Positions 8,172-15,677 of a stretch of DNA of 33,383 nt are shown piece by piece; the first letter of the stretch is position 1; the number at the start of each line of letters is the position of its first letter. The notes under the pieces were generated by a model, which saw only the letters and a list, made by a program, of their open reading frames with translations, was not told where the DNA came from and made no database searches. This DNA comes from JBAZOJ01 sp041648755 (GTDB taxonomy: Bacteria > Planctomycetota > B143-G9). The stretch covers positions 1-33,383 of the forward strand of contig JBAZOJ010000009.1 in assembly GCA_041648755.1 (NCBI GenBank). Direction: 5' to 3'. Both the position numbers and the translations under genes were made by a program.

Positions 8172-10940
8172 ATGAAAAGAATCCTTCGCACGATGCTCCT
8201 GTTCTTCCTCTTTGCGGGAATGCTGTTCGCATCCTCGAACGTGGTTGGCGAGCAGACCAAGGAAGACGCCGATGCGTTGAAGAAGCACGTCTACGCTCTG
8301 AACAAGCCTAACTTGAAGAGCAAGAAATGGCTCGAACGCGCAGGCGCATGCGAGCGAATCGGCATCCTTGCCGTCCAAGAGTACGCCGACGACATCGTGC
8401 CTCTTCTCACTGACCCGATAGCCTTGGTGCGCATCAGCGCCATCCGTGGCGTGGGAATGTGCAAGAACCCCAAGTACATTGACGCAATCGCCGATATCCT
8501 CGTCGCTACCGGAAACACGCTTGAGGACCGTCTCACCGCAGTGAATTGCGGTTTCGCTCTCGGCCAGATCGACCCTGAGAAAGGGGCCGAGGTCGTGATG
8601 ACGAAATACGGCGAGAAAAAGACCGCCGAGTACGCAGTGGCAATGGCCTTGGGCTACATTGGCGGTGTCAAAGCCTCTGATTCGCTCAAGGAATTCCTGC
8701 TCATCAAGGATCCCCATGTACTGGGCGCAGCCTACCGGTCGGCCGGAAGACTGGCCACCCCGCTGGATCACAAGCTCATAGCCAAGACACTTGTTGATTC
8801 CAAAGCTCCCCTGCACCTGAAGATGGATATGCTCTTCGCCGTGCGCTCCCGCAAGGATGCTGCTGCGAAGCCGTATCTATTGAAGACGCTGGAGTCAAAG
8901 GAAACCCTTGTATCAAATGGAGCGGCCTGGACTCTGGCGGAAATCGGTTTGACGAAGCAGGAAGCCCTGTCACTCGCCAGCTCCGCGGAAAAAGGCTCGG
9001 CAACGCTGAAAATGTCAGCCGCAAAGTGCCTCGTGCTGGGTGGCGCAAAGGAAGCGCCTGAAGCTGCCGGCCCTTTCCTGAAGATCAACAACGAAATTGT
9101 CCGAGCTGCGGCCTGCAACATCCTGATCCAGTACCCGCAACTGAAGATGAAGCAGGATCTGAACAAGGCCTTCAACAGCGACCGGAGCAGATACGTCAAG
9201 TGGGCGGCGGCAATGGCTCTCGGCGCGCTGAAAGACGACGCGACGGCCAATGAGCTTGCGGATTTCGCCAAGAACAGCAAGGATGTTGCCAACATGGCAA
9301 GGGCGGCCGAGGCTCTGGCAATCGCAAGACAGTCCAGCACTATCAGCAAACTGGCCGAGATCGTCAAGAATTCTGAAGACAACGACATCGTCCTGTTGGC
9401 CGGGATGGCAATGGCAGACATCAATCGCAACGAAGGCGCTCAGAACCTGATCTCCCTGTTGACAGACGGCGACATGAAAGTCAGGATTCGGGGAATCAAA
9501 GCCCTGAGGTTCTTTCCCACCGCGAACGTCGTAACGGCCCTGATTGGCCAGTTCGACCGAAATATCGAGAAAGCAAAGCCCGGACAGAACGAGGAGTATA
9601 AGAAGGAGATTCTATCCTCGCTCGAGCGAATCTCCGGCCATCGCTACCGCCCCGAGTCCGGCATCTGGAACGAATGGTGGACGCTGTACCAGACCAAGGC
9701 CAAGGGCAAGAGCATCGCCGAGGCCAACAAGGCAGCGAAGAAAAATGAGCAGCGCCGGAATCACGATGAGTCAATCAAGTCATTCGGCGGATCGGGCGAT
9801 GGCGAGGAAAGCGTTGAGCTTGGCCTCTACTGGCAGATGCGCCACCAGGACCCGGTCGGCAATGTCAGCTCGATGTACTACTCCAAGAACTGCACCGGCG
9901 GCTCGCCGTGCATACCGCCCGCCCGCGCGGAATATGACGCAGGCATGACGGGCATGGCCCTTCTGTGCATGTCTTCCGGCGGTTACACTAACGTGTTCGG
10001 CAAGTACATGGACGTGTATGAGCGCGCCCTTGATTACATGATTACGATGCAGGTCGGCAGTGGTTGCATCCGCGAGAAGGGAACTGACGAGCAAGCCTAT
10101 GAAAGCGGCGGTCAGCAGGTGGTCAGCTACGAGAACGGCCTCGTATACGAACAGGCTATTGCCGTCGTCGCGCTCTGCGAGACATTCGCCATGACAGAAG
10201 ACGAGCGGCTCAAGATCCCCTGCCAACTTGCAATCGACTGGGTTCAGTCACACCAGAATTACCCCCTTGGCTGGCGTTACACGTCCATTCCGGAAGACAC
10301 CGATTCCTCTGTGTCCGGATGGTACGTCCTCGCGCTGAAGACTGCAAGAATGTACGGATTCAGAGTGTTCGAAAAGGGCTTCGAGGGCGCACTGCACTGG
10401 TATGACAAAGTAACCCAGCCCTACAGCGAATACGAGACCCTTGACTTGGGCAGCGACTACGGTGACAACTTCAAGCAGAACATCTACGAAAAGAAGGGAA
10501 CAGGTTATGACGACAATCAGCCGTTGCCGTCAATGACAGCCATTTCCCTGATTACGCGCAGGTTCATCGGGTTCAAGAGAACTCATCCCCTGCTCCGAGC
10601 CCAGGCAAATTACCTTACCGACTGGAAGGTCGCCTTCGATCAGGCGACGGGTGCAAGGAACTTCAACTTCGCTTTCTACTTCATCTACTACACGTCGATG
10701 GCCAATTTCCAGATGGGCTCGACCTATTGGTCCGACTGGAATAAGCAGCTTGTGCCGAAGGTAAGGGAGATGCAGGTTCTCGATGCATCCAAGTGCGGCT
10801 ACGGTTCATGGAATCCCGGTGGCGCGCTCGAGGGCTATGATGGAGGCCGGGTGCTCTGCACCCAGTTCATGATACTGAGCCTCGAGATCTACTACCGCTA
10901 CCAGCCGTTACTGGACGAGAACATAATCGTAATCGATTAG
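8172..10940 (+). CDS. exported HEAT-repeat / alpha-alpha-toroid protein, copy 2
   Basis: 922 aa from ATG 8172, the position matching copy 1; an upstream in-frame start at 8115 is rejected because it would read through the conserved leader. The signal peptide is MKRILRTMLLFFLFAGMLFA. The domain order is that of copy 1: HEAT repeats ~35-500, basic linker, toroid ~550-920, ending in the same LLDENIIVID. The HEAT part and linker are nearly identical, while the toroid has clusters of change, for example around 8172+1900 nt, where copy 1 reads GTDDSTFTSGGQQGLVPESG and copy 2 GTDEQAYESGGQQVVSYENG. This pattern suggests that a surface of the toroid is diversifying or under relaxed constraint. Whether the two proteins associate or act alternatively cannot be seen. 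A strong terminator follows 16 nt after the stop. Confidence 0.87.
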   Translation: MKRILRTMLLFFLFAGMLFASSNVVGEQTKEDADALKKHVYALNKPNLKSKKWLERAGACERIGILAVQEYADDIVPLLTDPIALVRISAIRGVGMCKNPKYIDAIADILVATGNTLEDRLTAVNCGFALGQIDPEKGAEVVMTKYGEKKTAEYAVAMALGYIGGVKASDSLKEFLLIKDPHVLGAAYRSAGRLATPLDHKLIAKTLVDSKAPLHLKMDMLFAVRSRKDAAAKPYLLKTLESKETLVSNGAAWTLAEIGLTKQEALSLASSAEKGSATLKMSAAKCLVLGGAKEAPEAAGPFLKINNEIVRAAACNILIQYPQLKMKQDLNKAFNSDRSRYVKWAAAMALGALKDDATANELADFAKNSKDVANMARAAEALAIARQSSTISKLAEIVKNSEDNDIVLLAGMAMADINRNEGAQNLISLLTDGDMKVRIRGIKALRFFPTANVVTALIGQFDRNIEKAKPGQNEEYKKEILSSLERISGHRYRPESGIWNEWWTLYQTKAKGKSIAEANKAAKKNEQRRNHDESIKSFGGSGDGEESVELGLYWQMRHQDPVGNVSSMYYSKNCTGGSPCIPPARAEYDAGMTGMALLCMSSGGYTNVFGKYMDVYERALDYMITMQVGSGCIREKGTDEQAYESGGQQVVSYENGLVYEQAIAVVALCETFAMTEDERLKIPCQLAIDWVQSHQNYPLGWRYTSIPEDTDSSVSGWYVLALKTARMYGFRVFEKGFEGALHWYDKVTQPYSEYETLDLGSDYGDNFKQNIYEKKGTGYDDNQPLPSMTAISLITRRFIGFKRTHPLLRAQANYLTDWKVAFDQATGARNFNFAFYFIYYTSMANFQMGSTYWSDWNKQLVPKVREMQVLDASKCGYGSWNPGGALEGYDGGRVLCTQFMILSLEIYYRYQPLLDENIIVID

Positions 10941-10956
10941 CTCACGCCGACACAAT

Positions 10957-10989
10957 ACGGCCCGCCCTATGGGCGGGCCGTTTCTATTT
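10957..10989 (+). terminator. strong intrinsic terminator after copy 2
   Basis: Perfect 11-bp GC-rich stem, ACGGCCCGCCC (10957-10967) pairing with GGGCGGGCCGT (10971-10981), a TAT loop and the tail TTTCTATTT. It closes the plus-strand block. Confidence 0.92.
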
Positions 10990-11009
10990 GGCAGCAAGCT
11001 CCGGGCAAC

Positions 11010-11035
11010 GAAAAGGGCGCCACGAGGGCGCCCTT
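11010..11035 (-). terminator. intrinsic terminator of the ferredoxin-NFU unit
   Basis: Nine-bp stem (11013-11021 with 11027-11035; arms AAGGGCGCC/GGCGCCCTT), 5-nt loop. Read on the minus strand it ends in TTTTC. It begins 24 nt after the stop of the NFU gene and faces the plus-strand terminator, insulating the convergent units. Confidence 0.82.
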
Positions 11036-11058
11036 AGTATGCACGGGAAGGGAAAGTA

Positions 11059-11283
11059 TCAGGCGATGTTCTTCACGCCCTTGATCCCGGGCTCGTACAT
11101 GCGGATGCGACGCTCGACGCCCCGTTCGAGGGTCATTCGAGCCATCGGGCAACCACGGCACGCGCCCATCAGTCGAACCTTGACGAATCCGTCTTCCAGG
11201 CCAAGGTACTCAATATCTCCGCCGTCGGCCTGAAGGGCAGGCTTGATCTCTTCGATGGCCTGCTTGATCTTTTCCTCATCCAT
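11059..11283 (-). CDS. stand-alone NFU (NifU C-terminal) Fe-S carrier
   Basis: 74 aa from ATG 11283 with AGGAGG 5 nt upstream; longer in-frame extensions run into the ferredoxin gene and are rejected. The protein is a single NFU domain: helix IEEIKPALQADGGDIEYLG, then ACRGCPMA with the CxxC pair Cys42/Cys45 that holds a bridging [4Fe-4S] cluster in the family dimer. It would deliver clusters to apoproteins in the cytosol. It follows the ferredoxin gene after 37 nt in the same unit. A second NFU domain in the window is the C-terminal third of NifU (24025-24864). A few family members participate in other sulfur transfers, but the CxxC makes the Fe-S role likely. Confidence 0.9.
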   Translation of the reverse strand: MDEEKIKQAIEEIKPALQADGGDIEYLGLEDGFVKVRLMGACRGCPMARMTLERGVERRIRMYEPGIKGVKNIA

Positions 11284-11320
11284 GGGGACCTCCTGTTCAC
11301 GAGGCCGCAAAACGAACGAA

Positions 11321-11491
11321 CTACTTGGGCTGAATCGCGGTAACCGGGCAAACTGGCACGCAAGAGCCGCAGTCGAGGCACTTGTCGGCGTCAATCTTGT
11401 AGATGGGGGAACCCTCGGCGATAGCCGCAACAGGGCAGCTCTCAACGCAAGTCCCGCAGGCAACGCACTTGTCGGTAATCTCGTGAGCCAT
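11321..11491 (-). CDS. 2[4Fe-4S] ferredoxin, clostridial type
   Basis: 56 aa, ATG at 11491 with AAGGAGG just upstream and stop TAG at 11321. Two CxxCxxCxxxCP motifs bind the clusters: Cys9/12/15/19 and Cys38/41/44/48, in the segments CVACGTCVESCP and CLDCGSCVPVCP. Length and spacing are those of short bacterial low-potential ferredoxins, which carry electrons for pyruvate:ferredoxin oxidoreductase, hydrogenases and similar enzymes of anaerobes. It is the first gene of a two-gene unit with NFU, preceded by a good promoter at 11517-11544. A low-potential donor next to a cluster carrier fits, although the specific partner enzyme is not in the window. Confidence 0.95.
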   Translation of the reverse strand: MAHEITDKCVACGTCVESCPVAAIAEGSPIYKIDADKCLDCGSCVPVCPVTAIQPK

Positions 11492-11516
11492 AAGACCTCC
11501 TTATAGGTTCAGGCGA

Positions 11517-11544
11517 AGTATAATTAGCTGCAAAAAGCGGTCAA
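11517..11544 (-). promoter_or_regulatory. sigma70-type promoter of the ferredoxin-NFU unit
   Basis: On the minus strand TTGACC (11539-11544), 16-nt spacer, TATACT (11517-11522), about 25 nt before the start at 11491. Five of six -35 and five of six -10 positions match the consensus. Confidence 0.75.
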
Positions 11545-11585
11545 CAGAAAAGTGCGTCTGCCGTCGCCGAAAGGCCCAACGACTG

Positions 11586-12479
11586 CTATGCAGAGTGCGA
11601 GCCCCGATCCGAAAGGGCGGCGAGGAGATGGGCCGGATCTGATTCGGAGAGCATTTTCTGCTCCTCTTCAGCTCTGGCATTCAGCGCGGCGACCACGCCC
11701 TTCAACCCGGCCTGCAAAGTAGTGATGTCATACAGCAGGAAATTCCGCTTGTCCACATAGGCTCGTGCATTCTCGTTAAAGGTTCCGGACGTGACTACAA
11801 TCGCGCTTTCGACGTTTGTGGACATCAACTCCTTGTTGAACTCGCGGAGGGTCTCCCCGTCAACGCTGGTCGGAGGATGGACCGGGAAAATCAGATGTTG
11901 CTTCCCATCCTTGGATACAAGCATGTATACGCCTGTCTCTGCGACGACGGAGGTCTTGTCGATCCGAAAACCCATCTTCTCAAAGAACTTGCGAACGAAA
12001 TACTCGAACTCCTCGTTGCCTCTGTCGGCATTGCGCTCATTGTCCATCATCTCGATCGCGCCAGGCGCCTGAAGCAGTGAGAACCAAGCGGCTTCTGATC
12101 TCATCCTTTCGATACGCTGGCGGACTTTTTCCTTCAACTCTTCGACTTGCTGCAGTTCGACCAACCGCTTTCGGGCTTCGTCCAGCTTGATCTGCAGGAC
12201 TCCTTTGCCTACGTAGAACTGCCCGTAAGCGTACAGGTAGTACAACAGTGACAGCAGCATGATCCCCAGCGCGCCATAGTAAAGTGCGAGCCCAAGAGCG
12301 CCGGAGAGCGACAAGAAAGCGATATCCGCAAGCAGAGCAGCAACCGCAACGCCGACAATGATCAGGCACAGAATCGACTGCTTGTAGAAACGGTCCAGGC
12401 TGTTGTCGCCAGCCACAATGAGATCGGCGATGTCTCTTGATGCGAACCTGTCATTTTCGGCGAAATTGTCGTTGGGCAT
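11586..12479 (-). CDS. membrane protein with coiled coil and degenerate Mrr/restriction-endonuclease-like domain
   Basis: 297 aa. Two adjacent membrane helices (about 34-57 and 61-85) are followed by a charged coiled coil (95-128) and a cytosolic C-terminal domain (about 157-265). That domain has the pattern of the Mrr-type PD-(D/E)xK fold: FEYFVRKFFEKMGFRID at the start, AIVVTSGTFNENARAYVDKR near the end, then a final strand LLYDITTL. The catalytic places appear lost: where active Mrr proteins have GxD and QxK strands, this one reads ETGVYMLVSKDG and HLIFPVHPP. I therefore expect a binding or sensing domain rather than a nuclease. It is the last gene of the long operon, 13 nt after the cyclase-family gene. 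No convincing terminator follows. Fold assignment is by eye. Confidence 0.72.
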   Translation of the reverse strand: MPNDNFAENDRFASRDIADLIVAGDNSLDRFYKQSILCLIIVGVAVAALLADIAFLSLSGALGLALYYGALGIMLLSLLYYLYAYGQFYVGKGVLQIKLDEARKRLVELQQVEELKEKVRQRIERMRSEAAWFSLLQAPGAIEMMDNERNADRGNEEFEYFVRKFFEKMGFRIDKTSVVAETGVYMLVSKDGKQHLIFPVHPPTSVDGETLREFNKELMSTNVESAIVVTSGTFNENARAYVDKRNFLLYDITTLQAGLKGVVAALNARAEEEQKMLSESDPAHLLAALSDRGSHSA

Positions 12480-12492
12480 AGCCTTCCATTCG

Positions 12493-13107
12493 CTATTCGT
12501 TGTGGAGTCTCTGGAAATCGTCAGGATGAACCAGCAAGGCTCTGCAAGGAGAACCGTCCGCCTCGCTTATCCGTAACGGTAGCGCGACTAAAATGTACCT
12601 CGCTTCAGCCACCTCGTCAAGTTCCAAATTCTCAAGTATGAGAATTCCGGATGCAAGCAGCTTTCTATGGACTGGAAATCCCGGCTCCGTGCTTTCGACG
12701 GTGAGTCCGTTTGTGCCGACAAGCACGCAGCCTGATTCCACCAGAAAGTCCGCTCCATCGGCGGTCAGTCCGCAGTGCTCCGGGCTCTCGAACTGGAGCA
12801 GGACCCGCTTTTCGGACAGGCGCTTGTGCGCAAGAAACTCCCGGTCAACCCGGCTTCCCGAAGGCACGAGGAGCACTTGGCATGGCCCAATAAAAACTGA
12901 TGGTGGATAGCACTCTGCGGTCCGACCGTCTCTGAAAAAGTGTCGCTCGAAATCGAAGTGCGAGCCCGAGTGAGTGGTGATCTCGACGTTGGCTACGGTC
13001 CATCCCTCAGGGGAAGTCACACTGGTTATCTTTGGCGGAGGGTCCTCCCCATAGCGTGGGGTCGAGGCGTTGATGGGCCTCGAAATATCCCACACTCTGA
13101 GAGTCAT
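12493..13107 (-). CDS. cyclase-family metal-dependent hydrolase (kynurenine formamidase-like)
   Basis: 204 aa from ATG 13107, which overlaps the TGA of exbD as ATGA; the longer frame starting at 13170 would run deep into exbD and is rejected. The N terminus LRVWDISRPINASTPRYGED and the metal motif HSGSHFD (His46, His50, Asp52, plus His56) match the HxGTHxD signature of the cyclase family, which includes arylformamidases, polyketide cyclases and isatin hydrolases. Middle GTNGLTVES and the later LENLELDEV also fit the fold. Members bind Zn or Mn and hydrolyse amides or lactams. No tryptophan-degradation genes are nearby, so the substrate is unknown. It sits between exbD and the Mrr-like membrane protein gene. 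Confidence 0.83.
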   Translation of the reverse strand: MTLRVWDISRPINASTPRYGEDPPPKITSVTSPEGWTVANVEITTHSGSHFDFERHFFRDGRTAECYPPSVFIGPCQVLLVPSGSRVDREFLAHKRLSEKRVLLQFESPEHCGLTADGADFLVESGCVLVGTNGLTVESTEPGFPVHRKLLASGILILENLELDEVAEARYILVALPLRISEADGSPCRALLVHPDDFQRLHNE

Positions 13108-13520
13108 CGTTTCAGATTCTCCATCGGCTGGGTAGCGACGCTGATGTTGCGGAAACCAGCCCGTTGGCATATATCCTCAACCTGGACTACTCTGCCATGC
13201 CGGGCATCCACATCCGCGAATATGAGAATGGCATCGCTGTTCAACCGGGCGACCTTCAGGATTGTGAGAAGACCGTCGGGCGCGAGCTCCTTGCCCTGGA
13301 AGAAGATCCTGTCCTCGGCAGTGATGAACAGTTCTGTCCGCAAAGGCGGTGCCGTAAAGGACTCCAGCGCGGAGGGAAGATTCACCCGGATCCCGGCCTG
13401 GAGAACGTAGCTCGATGTGAGCATAAAGAAGATGAGCAACTGGAACACCACATCGATAAGAGGAGTGATGTCCAGACGTGTGAGAGGACGGCTGCGGGTG
13501 TGCTTGAAGTGCAGCCTCAA
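13104..13520 (-). CDS. exbD: ExbD/TolR-family biopolymer transport protein
   Basis: 138 aa. The start is TTG at 13520, 4-nt overlap (TTGA) with the exbB stop, with GGAGG about 6-7 nt upstream. A short cytosolic N terminus is followed by one membrane helix (about 20-40) that carries the family's conserved Asp in LDITPLIDVVFQLLIFF (Asp23). The rest is a periplasmic domain with INLPSA-like RVNLPSALE and a final beta/alpha/beta unit (ILIFADVDARHGRVVQVEDI). ExbD subunits use proton flow through the ExbB ring to energise outer-membrane partners. The neighbours exbB (upstream) and cyclase (downstream) both overlap it. Confidence 0.93.
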   Translation of the reverse strand: MRLHFKHTRSRPLTRLDITPLIDVVFQLLIFFMLTSSYVLQAGIRVNLPSALESFTAPPLRTELFITAEDRIFFQGKELAPDGLLTILKVARLNSDAILIFADVDARHGRVVQVEDICQRAGFRNISVATQPMENLKR

Positions 13521-14155
13521 ATTTCTCCTCCCTCCATAAGGCGAACGATCTCGCCGGTGCCGACCTCAAGTTCGGTGATTATTGTGTCGGACCACCGTTC
13601 CAGGAAACTGTGCGCAACATACACAGGAATGGCCACCGTCAGACCTGCTGCCGTTGTAAGCAGCGCGACCCAGATACCTCCGGCGACAACATCCGCTCCG
13701 ATGACGCCCTGGCCCGTCTGGGCAGCAGCCTGAATGGCCGCAAAGGAATTGATCAACCCGATCACGGTTCCAAGCAGTCCGAGCAGAGGTGCGACTTGCG
13801 CAATCACCCCAAGCAGGTTCAAATGACGCTGAAGTTCGGGAACCATCCTTGCCGCCTCGACTTCCAGGGATTCCTTTATTTGCTCCCTCGGCCTGTCGCG
13901 GTGGATGACTGCCACGCGTGCCAGCCTGGGAAGAAGTCCCGGGGTCTTGTCACAGAGATTCAGCGCGGCGCCGGGGTCGAATCCGCTGGTGGTGATATCG
14001 GAGAAAGATCGAAGGAAACCGTCGCTCCCGGACAAGGCTCCGCGGAGTCTGATTACTCTCTCGGCGATGATCCCCACAGCCACAACCGAGCAGGCCAGGA
14101 TGGGGTACATCAGGAACCCGCCTCGAGCGAAGAGTGTTACGAAGTCCGTATTCAA
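13517..14155 (-). CDS. exbB: ExbB/TolQ/MotA-family proton channel protein
   Basis: 212 aa. Start is TTG at 14155: GAGG lies 5 nt upstream and there is no ATG before Met16, which would remove the first membrane segment's entry. Three membrane helices are visible: about 10-32 (FLMYPILACSVVAVGIIAER), about 110-137 (LLGVIAQVAPLLGLLGTVIG) and about 150-180 (ADVVAGGIWVALLTTAAGLT), with the family's TAAGL signature in the last. It forms the pentameric motor in the inner membrane together with ExbD. The gene follows the OM barrel gene after 7 nt. TolQ-type use (envelope constriction) is an alternative, but the adjacent barrel favours a transport or envelope-coupling role. Confidence 0.93.
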   Translation of the reverse strand: MNTDFVTLFARGGFLMYPILACSVVAVGIIAERVIRLRGALSGSDGFLRSFSDITTSGFDPGAALNLCDKTPGLLPRLARVAVIHRDRPREQIKESLEVEAARMVPELQRHLNLLGVIAQVAPLLGLLGTVIGLINSFAAIQAAAQTGQGVIGADVVAGGIWVALLTTAAGLTVAIPVYVAHSFLERWSDTIITELEVGTGEIVRLMEGGEI

Positions 14156-14162
14156 TTCTGCC

Positions 14163-15677
14163 TCAGAATCTTATCTCGACGCCAGCCAAGACCATTCTGG
14201 GATAGCCACGCCAGCCGTCGTAGATGTAGTGCCTTTGGTTGAAAACGTTTGAGCCTCGGACGAACACGACCACGTATTCGCCGATAGTATAGGTCATTTC
14301 GAAATGAAACAAAGCGTAATCGGGAAGAGTCACCGAGCCCGCTGTGTTCGCGAATACACTCCCGCGAAATTCCATTTCGGTGGACAGCTTGAGACGGCTG
14401 GTGACATCGAACGCCGCACCGACAAGTGAACGCGAGTGAGGGAAATACGGAAACCTGTCGAAGCTGCCGCCTGGGTACGCGTACCCGAACCTGACATTGC
14501 CGTAGAGCCTGATGCGCGTGGAAAAGTAGACCTCGCCCTCAGCTTTCAGAATGAAGAAATCCGCATCGCCCATCTGCATCAGGACAAGATAGCCTGTTGT
14601 ATCCCGCTCGTAGAACACCGAGGATTTCTCGTTGCGGTATTCCAGTGTAACCGTGATCTTCGAAAACGAAGTAGGGGCGAATTTGACACCCAAGTCTGTT
14701 ATGAAAGACCTTGTCGGCGATGGCGGGGCAGCGAAGGGATCCACCTCCGGCAAGGATGCAACATCGTCTTCAAGGGAGGGCAGCCTGGTGTCAACACCAA
14801 TCAAGGCAAAGAAGCTGAACCGCGGATCGAGGCGCCAATTCGCTGTAAGACGGGGGGTAAGGGACAGGGACCGCCCAGCGCTCAGGTCCAGTCCAAAAAT
14901 CCAGCCAACTGAAAAGTTCCCGCTACGAAGGAGCAAGTCGTCCCGGGCCTCGAAGTTTGCGTACAACTCGTCCTCGCCGGATGAAAAGGAGTACAACCAA
15001 GTACTGAGGCGAACCGTGTAGACATCTCCCTTCAGCACTCCCTGCAAGCCAAGCTTGCGCTCTGACTGGGAATTGCCGGCCCTCGATACCTCGTACTTGC
15101 TCAGGAATCCCCCGATTACCAGTTGCGCTCCCGGCCCGATCGGGAGATCGAAGTCCACCGACACGGAGTTTCCATTGACATCCCGGGTAGAGAGCGCGGA
15201 TATGTCTTCGGGCCCCAGAATGTCGTACCGGTACGACGCAAAATGCGTCGCCAAGCGAATTACAAGCCCTGAGGCAAAGCGCCGGGATATCGAGGAAGAA
15301 GCATCGAGAGTCTCGTAGTTCTCCCCGTCCCGTCTGCCATCGAACGTGTTTACCGCTCCTTGAAGATCGGCGATGTATTCATCGCCCTCGAAGCCGCCCA
15401 ACAGATCTCCGGAATAGCTGTTCCTGTTGCCAACCCCCACCCTGCCCCACAATGTTATGGGACCCAACAGCGGCTTTCGGAGCGACACGCCGCGCTCGAA
15501 GACTATTTCTTTCTCCAGAGGGAATTCGGCGAGCTTCCCCGGCGCGACCAGGTCGATCCGGGAGCGGTCAATTCCGGTGATATCGACGTTCTCGATCGAG
15601 ACCTGCTCCGCGTACGCGTTTGCACTTGATGCGACCATCAGCGCCATGATAGCTGCAGCCACAATAACCGACTTCAT
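14163..15677 (-). CDS. outer-membrane beta-barrel protein, TonB-receptor-like, without visible plug
   Basis: 504 aa, ATG at 15677 overlapping the TPR gene's stop. The signal peptide is MKSVIVAAAIMALMVASSAN (then AYA). After a short mature N terminus the whole protein is alternating amphipathic strands. It ends with the TonB-dependent-receptor C terminus (RGSNVFNQRHYIYDGW and then a final strand VLAGVEIRF with terminal Phe, the usual BAM signal). A normal receptor has a ~120-150-residue plug before the barrel; here only about 45 residues (including DITGIDRSRIDLVAPGKL) precede the first strands, so the plug appears to be missing or reduced. The neighbouring exbB/exbD suggest an energised partner, but the TonB box and a tonB gene are not seen. 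It may be a channel or a scaffold for the periplasmic TPR protein. Confidence 0.82.
   Translation of the reverse strand: MKSVIVAAAIMALMVASSANAYAEQVSIENVDITGIDRSRIDLVAPGKLAEFPLEKEIVFERGVSLRKPLLGPITLWGRVGVGNRNSYSGDLLGGFEGDEYIADLQGAVNTFDGRRDGENYETLDASSSISRRFASGLVIRLATHFASYRYDILGPEDISALSTRDVNGNSVSVDFDLPIGPGAQLVIGGFLSKYEVSRAGNSQSERKLGLQGVLKGDVYTVRLSTWLYSFSSGEDELYANFEARDDLLLRSGNFSVGWIFGLDLSAGRSLSLTPRLTANWRLDPRFSFFALIGVDTRLPSLEDDVASLPEVDPFAAPPSPTRSFITDLGVKFAPTSFSKITVTLEYRNEKSSVFYERDTTGYLVLMQMGDADFFILKAEGEVYFSTRIRLYGNVRFGYAYPGGSFDRFPYFPHSRSLVGAAFDVTSRLKLSTEMEFRGSVFANTAGSVTLPDYALFHFEMTYTIGEYVVVFVRGSNVFNQRHYIYDGWRGYPRMVLAGVEIRF

Larger units (their letters stand above)
4056..10940 (+). repeat. tandem direct duplication (3' pyrophosphorylase + HEAT/toroid gene)
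   Basis: Unit 1 (about 4056-7684: pyrophosphorylase 3' half, leader, 922-aa gene, terminator) and unit 2 (about 7766-10989: pyrophosphorylase remnant, leader, 922-aa gene, terminator) have the same order and orientation. The leader between the two gene types is also recognisably conserved (TTGTGCATCGCGT against CTGTGCATCGCGT, then CAACAGGTGAGGT against CAACAGATGAGGT directly before the ATG). The two coding regions have identical length; the pyrophosphorylase part survived only in unit 1. Confidence 0.87.

Noticed and set aside
7842..8816. Long antisense open frame, with a related antisense frame at 4603-5304
   Set aside because: Both are antisense to the HEAT/toroid genes and their leaders. 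Their similarity follows from the tandem duplication and from GC-biased codons of the sense genes; there are no SD sequences or protein features.
11545..11585. A terminator after the Mrr-like gene
   Set aside because: Only short imperfect pairings such as GCC/GGC can be drawn and there is no proper T tract at the expected place.
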